A DNA stretch of 64,000 nucleotides. Origin: Ewingella americana. GTDB lineage: Bacteria; Pseudomonadota; Gammaproteobacteria; Enterobacterales; Enterobacteriaceae. Shown piece by piece: positions 59,424 to 64,000 of the stretch. The stretch's first letter is position 1; the number at the start of each line of letters is the position of its first letter. The position numbers were made by a program, and so were the translations under genes. Below the pieces are notes generated by a model that saw only the letters and a program-made list of their open reading frames with translations, was not told the DNA's origin and ran no database searches. The stretch is from NCBI RefSeq assembly GCF_006438725.1, contig NZ_RCZD01000010.1, positions 124,001-188,000 on the forward strand. Direction: 5' to 3'.

Positions 59424-60776
59424 ATGACCAAACATTATGACTATCTGGCAATTGGCGGCGGCAGCGGCGGTATCGCATCAATTAACCGTGCTGCCATGTA
59501 TGGGCAAAAATGTGCGCTGATCGAAGCGAAAGAGCTCGGCGGCACCTGCGTCAATGTGGGTTGTGTACCGAAAAAAGTGATGTGGCATGCGGCGCAAATC
59601 GCTGAAGCTATCCGTAACTACGGCCCGGATTACGGCTTTGATACCACCGTCAACAGCTTCAACTGGAAGACGCTGGTTGCCAACCGCACCGCGTACATCG
59701 ACCGCATCCACACCTCGTACGACAACGTGCTGGGCAAAAACAACGTTGACGTGATCAAAGGTTTCGCGCGCTTCGTTGACGATCATACCGTGGAAGTCAA
59801 CGGCGAGAAGATCACCGCGGATCACATCCTGATCGCCACCGGCGGTCGCCCGAGCCACCCGAACATTCCGGGTGCGGAATACGGTATCGACTCCGACGGT
59901 TTCTTTGATTTGACCGAAATGCCGAAACGCGTTGCGGTGGTTGGCGCCGGTTACATCGCGGTAGAAATCGCCGGTGTGATGAATGCACTGGGTTCTGAAA
60001 CCCATCTGTTTGTGCGTAAACACGCACCACTGCGTACTTTCGACCCGTTAATCGTCGAGACCCTGCTGGAAGTGATCAACACCGAAGGCCCGGCGCTGCA
60101 TACCGAATCGATTCCAAAAGAAGTGGTGAAAAATGCCGACGGCAGCCTGACCCTGAAGCTGGAAAACGGTAAAGAGTTTGAAGTCGACAGCCTGGTCTGG
60201 GCGATTGGCCGCGAACCGGAAACCGACAACTTCAACCTGAAAGCGACCGGTGTGAAAACCAACGCCAAAGGCTACATTGAAGTCGATAAATTCCAGAACA
60301 CCAGCGTCAAAGGTATCTACGCCGTGGGCGATAACACCGGCGCAGTTGAACTGACACCCGTAGCCGTGGCGGCGGGCCGCCGCCTGTCTGAACGCCTGTT
60401 CAACAACAAGCCTGACGAACATCTGGATTACAGCAACATCGCCACCGTGGTGTTCAGCCATCCGCCAATCGGCACCGTGGGCCTGACTGAGCCTCAGGCG
60501 ATTGAGCAGTACGGCGCAGACAACGTGAAAGTCTACAAATCGGCATTCACCGCGATGTATACCGCCGTGACGAAACACCGCCAGCCGTGCCGCATGAAGC
60601 TGGTGTGCGTCGGTGCTGAGGAGAAAATCGTCGGTATCCACGGTATCGGCTATGGCATGGACGAAATGCTGCAAGGCTTCGCCGTGGCCGTCAAAATGGG
60701 CGCGACCAAGAAAGACTTCGACAACACCGTGGCGATCCACCCCACCGGCGCGGAAGAATTCGTTACCATGAGATAA
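59424..60776 (+). CDS. gor: Glutathione reductase
   Basis: 450 residues, as in E. coli. FAD site [15 protein letters not shown]; redox pair Cys42/Cys47 in [18 protein letters not shown] domain [15 protein letters not shown]-terminal [12 protein letters not shown] with the catalytic His. It keeps glutathione reduced. The ATG at 59424 (GGAAAAT upstream) is preferred over one four codons earlier. Confidence 0.97.
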   Translation: MTKHYDYLAIGGGSGGIASINRAAMYGQKCALIEAKELGGTCVNVGCVPKKVMWHAAQIAEAIRNYGPDYGFDTTVNSFNWKTLVANRTAYIDRIHTSYDNVLGKNNVDVIKGFARFVDDHTVEVNGEKITADHILIATGGRPSHPNIPGAEYGIDSDGFFDLTEMPKRVAVVGAGYIAVEIAGVMNALGSETHLFVRKHAPLRTFDPLIVETLLEVINTEGPALHTESIPKEVVKNADGSLTLKLENGKEFEVDSLVWAIGREPETDNFNLKATGVKTNAKGYIEVDKFQNTSVKGIYAVGDNTGAVELTPVAVAAGRRLSERLFNNKPDEHLDYSNIATVVFSHPPIGTVGLTEPQAIEQYGADNVKVYKSAFTAMYTAVTKHRQPCRMKLVCVGAEEKIVGIHGIGYGMDEMLQGFAVAVKMGATKKDFDNTVAIHPTGAEEFVTMR

Positions 60777-60803
60777 CCGCGTCGTTATGACGCCGCTAAA
60801 AAT

Positions 60804-60838
60804 AAAGGCTTTAGATCTTTGGATCTGAAGCCTTTTTT
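60804..60838 (+). terminator. gor terminator
   Basis: Stem aaaggctttagatc / gatctgaagccttt (one mismatch pair), loop tttg, followed by T residues. Confidence 0.9.
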
Positions 60839-61239
60839 GTCAGCATAAGCATGGAGGGAGAGTGTTTCATATATTATATAAGAAACAATGTCATACCGTG
60901 TTCATTACTCATGACGAGTGAATGTCATCACGGCATAAATAAATTTGAATGTTTACCCTATCCATTATCAGCTAGCTGAGTGCAGCCTTCATCAGAAATA
61001 TTTGGCTTTTCTCGCGTTCAACGCAATAAGTAAACCTCATAGAAACACAACCGATAAAAATAAAATCAAATAGTCTTAATCTGAAAACACATTATAAAAA
61101 CAGCCGACACCCCTCAATTAAAATATAAATTAAAAGACCTGGTTAATTTCATAAAAATCAATTAATAGAGGCACTATTGGGTTTTATAAAAATCATGCAA
61201 ACAATGTCAGAATTACCACACAACAGCAAGCCAATGCAC

Positions 61240-61300
61240 TTAAGCGTTAATCATGCGAGTATTTTCACGACTTAATAAGTCACACAATATTAACGCTTAA
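61240..61300 (+). promoter_or_regulatory. Inverted repeat in levansucrase leader
   Basis: Perfect 12-bp arms ttaagcgttaat (61240-61251) and attaacgcttaa (61289-61300) around 37 bases, which contain a second palindrome gacttaataagtc. The right arm is just before the AAAGGA ribosome site. It may be an RNA stem controlling translation or a pair of operator half sites. Confidence 0.6.
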
Positions 61301-61313
61301 TCAAAGGATATTT

Positions 61314-62561
61314 ATGACTAACGTAAACTATAAGCCCACTATCTGGACTCGTGCTGATGCTTTAAAGGTCAATGAAAATGACCCCACCACAACTCAGCCG
61401 ATTGTCAGCCCTGACTTTCCTGTAATGAGTGAAGACGTCTTTATTTGGGATACTATGCCACTGAGATCCCTGGATGGAACTATTGTATCGGTTGACGGCT
61501 GGTCAGTTATTTTCACATTAACAGCTCAGCGCAATACCCATAACTCAGAATACCTGGATGCCGAGGGTAATTATGACATAACAAGTGATTGGACTAACCG
61601 TCATGGGCGGGCAAAAATTTGTTTCTGGTACTCCCGCACAGGTAAAGATTGGATTTTTGGCGGGCGCGTTATGGCAGAAGGTGTCTCTCCGACCACCCGT
61701 GAATGGGCAGGCACCCCTGTTTTACTCAACGAAGAGGGTGATATTGATCTCTATTACACCGCGGTAACACCGGGTGCAACCATCGTTAAAGTAAAAGGTA
61801 AGGTCCTCACTTCAGATGACGGAGTCACCTTAACGGGCTTTAATGAAGTTAAACCCCTGTTCTCAGCTGATGGTGTTATTTATCAAACCGAAAGCCAAAA
61901 CCCTTACTGGAACTTTAGAGACCCAAGTCCGTTTATCGATCAGAATGATGGCAAACTGTATATGCTATTTGAGGGTAATGTGGCGGGTGACAGCGGCACA
62001 CATGTTATTACCAAAAAAGAGATGGGGATCGTTCCTCCTGGTTATCAGGATATTGGCAATGCTAAAGACAAAGTAGGGTGTATTGGCATGGCCGTGGCTA
62101 AAGACCTTTCCGGTGATGAATGGGAAATCCTTCCTCCATTGGTGACCGCTGTCGGGGTCAATGACCAGACTGAGCGTCCTCATTTTGTGTTTCAGGATGG
62201 AAAATATTATCTGTTCACGATCAGTCATAAATATACTTATGCCGATGGATTAACCGGCCCTGACGGTGTGTACGGCTTCTTCAGTAATAATCTGACAGGA
62301 CCTTACTCACCAATGAACGGTTCCGGTTTAGTCTTAGGTAATCCGCCATCACAACCCTTCCAAACATATTCTCACTGCGTGATGCCTAATGGTTTGGTCA
62401 CGTCATTTATTGATAACGTCCCTACCAGCGATGGCAATTATAGAATTGGCGGGACAGAAGCCCCTACCGTGAAAATAGTGCTGACGGGAGATCGCTCATA
62501 TGTAGAGCGCGTCTTCGACTATGGATATATTCCACCCATGAAAAATATAATTTTGAATTAA
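61314..62561 (+). CDS. lsc: Levansucrase (GH68)
   Basis: 415 residues, as in the Erwinia amylovora and Rahnella enzymes. Nucleophile Asp46 (VFIWDTMP), transition-state Asp203 (NFRDPSPF), acid/base Glu287 (DQTERPHF). It splits sucrose and builds levan, a beta-2,6-fructan exopolysaccharide. No signal peptide, as in Gram-negative GH68 enzymes exported by an unclear route. AAAGGA lies 5 bases before the ATG. It stands alone between gor and the lytic transglycosylase; the AT-rich flanks suggest an accessory gene. Confidence 0.95.
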   Translation: MTNVNYKPTIWTRADALKVNENDPTTTQPIVSPDFPVMSEDVFIWDTMPLRSLDGTIVSVDGWSVIFTLTAQRNTHNSEYLDAEGNYDITSDWTNRHGRAKICFWYSRTGKDWIFGGRVMAEGVSPTTREWAGTPVLLNEEGDIDLYYTAVTPGATIVKVKGKVLTSDDGVTLTGFNEVKPLFSADGVIYQTESQNPYWNFRDPSPFIDQNDGKLYMLFEGNVAGDSGTHVITKKEMGIVPPGYQDIGNAKDKVGCIGMAVAKDLSGDEWEILPPLVTAVGVNDQTERPHFVFQDGKYYLFTISHKYTYADGLTGPDGVYGFFSNNLTGPYSPMNGSGLVLGNPPSQPFQTYSHCVMPNGLVTSFIDNVPTSDGNYRIGGTEAPTVKIVLTGDRSYVERVFDYGYIPPMKNIILN

Positions 62562-62572
62562 TTTTTTCATGC

Positions 62573-62603
62573 CATCCTCCCACATATTATTGGTGGGAGG
62601 ATG
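62573..62603 (+). terminator. Hairpin after levansucrase gene
   Basis: 10-bp stem catcctccca / tgggaggatg with a loop of about 11 bases, 11 bases after the stop; no strong T run. Confidence 0.65.
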
Positions 62604-62686
62604 TTAATCCAACATTGGTTTTATCGGCGTTAAAAAATAAGCCCATACCTGTCTGCATATATACACAGGAAAGGCATGAATTTACC

Positions 62687-63298
62687 TTACAACCTGCTGT
62701 AGGCCTTCTCGACTTTCATCATATATCTCGGTGCCTGCGCAGCCGGATGGTATTGACGAACATGCCAGTTAAACGCGTCAGGCGACAGTTGGTTAATCAT
62801 GCTGATGGCCGTTGTGCGATCGCTGGAAAAGGTGCGTAACAGCGCACCCGCGCCGTTGGCATAGGCAGCTTCGGTGGCGTAGCGGCGGGTAACCGGGTCG
62901 TTTATCCAGTTCAATTGCTGATGTTGCAGCGCACTGATGTAGGCGGTGCCAAGATCAATATTGGTTTGAGGATCCCGTAAATCGCTGTCGTCAGGGCAGC
63001 CGCGTTTACCTTTGTAACGGTACGCATCGCAGCCGCTGGTCGAGGCTTTAAGCTGCATCAGGCCAATCGCATTCGACGGGCTGACCGCATCAGGGTTGAA
63101 ACCCGACTCAACTTCAATAATGGCGGTAATCAGCCTCGGGTCAACTTTATAGTCGCCAGCCGCCTCGTTAATCACGCTGTCATAAGCATGGGCATCATAT
63201 TTTTTATAGTGCGGTTTACTGGAACACCCTGCCAGAATCAGCACCATTAACGTGATCCCGACCCAGGCAATTTCCGTGTTTTTCATCAAAGCTTTCAT
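62687..63298 (-). CDS. emtA: Lipoprotein lytic transglycosylase (EmtA type)
   Basis: 203 residues. Lipobox LAGC with Cys25, then an SLT domain: AIIEVESGFNPDAVS (catalytic Glu), AIGLMQLKAST, AYANGAGALL. It cuts murein from the outer-membrane face. Length and the C-terminal APRYMMKVEKAYSRL fit E. coli EmtA (MltE). GGAGAGTGA precedes the ATG at 63298. Confidence 0.9.
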   Translation of the reverse strand: MKALMKNTEIAWVGITLMVLILAGCSSKPHYKKYDAHAYDSVINEAAGDYKVDPRLITAIIEVESGFNPDAVSPSNAIGLMQLKASTSGCDAYRYKGKRGCPDDSDLRDPQTNIDLGTAYISALQHQQLNWINDPVTRRYATEAAYANGAGALLRTFSSDRTTAISMINQLSPDAFNWHVRQYHPAAQAPRYMMKVEKAYSRL

Positions 63299-63495
63299 TC
63301 ACTCTCCGCCAGTCCCTTTACCGGGCGCAACCCGATGTTGCGCCGGACAATCCTATTGGGCTTCGGACAAGCTTGCAGCGCAATCCGTGCCATCAATCAT
63401 ATCAATAAATGGGCCGGAAGTGACACGGGGTGGCGGCCTCGGTTTTGGCTATATGAGAGGATAAATCATCTCGGTGATCATCCGTTACTCTCCAG

Positions 63496-64000
63496 CTATC
63501 CGTTATCGGAGTGCAATGATTTCACTCGATTGGCATAACTTTTACGCAGCTTTTGCAGTTTGGGGGGAATGACGGCCATGCAGTAACCGTTGCGCTGACC
63601 GGCACCGTCCCAGTAGTTCTGGTGATAATCTTCGGCCACATACACCTCGCCCAGCGGCTCGATGGAAGTCACTACCGGCTGGCTGTTGTCCGCCTGCGCG
63701 CGCAAAATAGCGGCTTCAGCTTCGGCGCGTTGTGCTTCATTGGCTGGGAAGATCACCGAACGGTATTGCGTCCCGACATCGTTGCCCTGACGGTTAAGCT
63801 GGGTGGGATCATGGGTGACAAAGTGGATATCCAGCAGATCGCCGTAGCTCAGTTTTTCCGGGTCGAAGCCGACGCGGATCGCTTCCGCATGACCGGTCAC
63901 ACCGGCACAAACCTGCTCATAGGTAGGGTTGGCCCGCCGCCCGCCGGTGTAGACGCTTTCCACCGTCTCGACACCGATCACATCTTTGAACACCGCTTCA
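63496..64000 (-). CDS. msrA: Peptide methionine sulfoxide reductase A, 5' end outside window
   Basis: The visible part is the last 167 residues or so, reading EAVFKDVIGVETVESVYTGG to the stop at 63496. The family motif GCFWC with the catalytic Cys should lie a few residues beyond the window edge. YEQVCAGVTGHAEAIRV, THDPTQLNRQGNDVGTQYRS and EDYHQNYWDG are typical. It repairs oxidised methionine (S form). The GTG at 63993 is an internal codon, not a start. Confidence 0.93.
   Translation of the reverse strand, partial: EAVFKDVIGVETVESVYTGGRRANPTYEQVCAGVTGHAEAIRVGFDPEKLSYGDLLDIHFVTHDPTQLNRQGNDVGTQYRSVIFPANEAQRAEAEAAILRAQADNSQPVVTSIEPLGEVYVAEDYHQNYWDGAGQRNGYCMAVIPPKLQKLRKSYANRVKSLHSDNG

Larger units (their letters stand above)
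60777..61313. other. gor-lsc intergenic region
   Basis: 537 bases. It holds the gor terminator (60804-60838), an AT-rich stretch, and the levansucrase promoter and leader with an inverted repeat at 61240-61300. No gene was seen. Confidence 0.5.

Overview
The window is chromosomal DNA from an enterobacterium. Most housekeeping genes (glgBXC, asd, yhgN, gntT/gntK/gntR, yhhW, ryhB, yhhY, yhiN, pitA, uspB/uspA, rsmJ, prlC, rlmJ, gor) match Escherichia coli proteins that I know, in similar neighbourhoods and lengths. The extras (an OlsF-type ornithine-lipid synthase, a 415-residue levansucrase without a signal peptide next to gor, and a Serratia/Yersinia-style intergenic palindrome) point to the Serratia/Rahnella/Ewingella/Yersinia side of Enterobacterales. 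I infer the genus group only; the sequence does not prove it.

Layout. 1-7.7 kb: glycogen operon glgB-glgX-glgC and asd, all on the minus strand, with three copies of the intergenic palindrome. 7.7-11.1 kb: yhgN, a decayed toxin-antitoxin pair between duplicated terminators, then divergent gntT and gntK around a GntR operator and a CRP site. 11.1-15.6 kb: a beta-glucoside operon (PTS EIIBCA, 6-phospho-beta-glucosidase, BglG antiterminator) with an antitermination leader, lying between gntK and gntR. 15.6-20.7 kb: gntR, then a second aryl-beta-glucoside/cellobiose operon (EIIB, EIIC, GH1 enzyme, LacI regulator). 20.9-26.3 kb: yhhW, a polymorphic-toxin style effector with two periplasmic immunity candidates, the sRNA gene ryhB under a Fur box, and yhhY. 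26.4-33 kb: a Pho-box-controlled olsF, a Ner/Nlp-type DNA-binding gene preceded by tiny ORFs, a diguanylate cyclase, a small coiled-coil protein, a GNAT acetyltransferase, and an AT-rich gap with a candidate sRNA. 33-49.1 kb: two chaperone-usher fimbrial clusters with a LysR regulator between them and a c-di-GMP phosphodiesterase at the downstream end. 49.5-64 kb: an orphan small gene, an IS3-type transposase scar, then yhiN, pitA, uspB/uspA, a MerR regulator, rsmJ, prlC, rlmJ, gor, levansucrase, an EmtA-type lytic transglycosylase and the 3' part of msrA.

How it works together. A conserved backbone (gnt genes, yhhW, ryhB, yhhY) has accepted at least three accessory blocks: the bgl operon, the second GH1/PTS operon and the effector-immunity block. 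Surface and biofilm functions dominate the rest: two fimbriae, two c-di-GMP enzymes, a MlrA-like regulator and levan synthesis. Phosphate control of membrane ornithine lipid is directly suggested by a 7-4-7-4-7 Pho box. The strongest candidate for something undescribed is the effector at 21.9-25.4 kb. It has an M23-like N-terminal part, repeated SH3-like modules, an EF-hand and a glucosaminidase tip in AT-rich DNA. Two secreted small proteins follow, and the second lies between fragments resembling a ColE1-type replication origin.

No tRNA, rRNA, CRISPR array, intact insertion sequence or prophage was seen.
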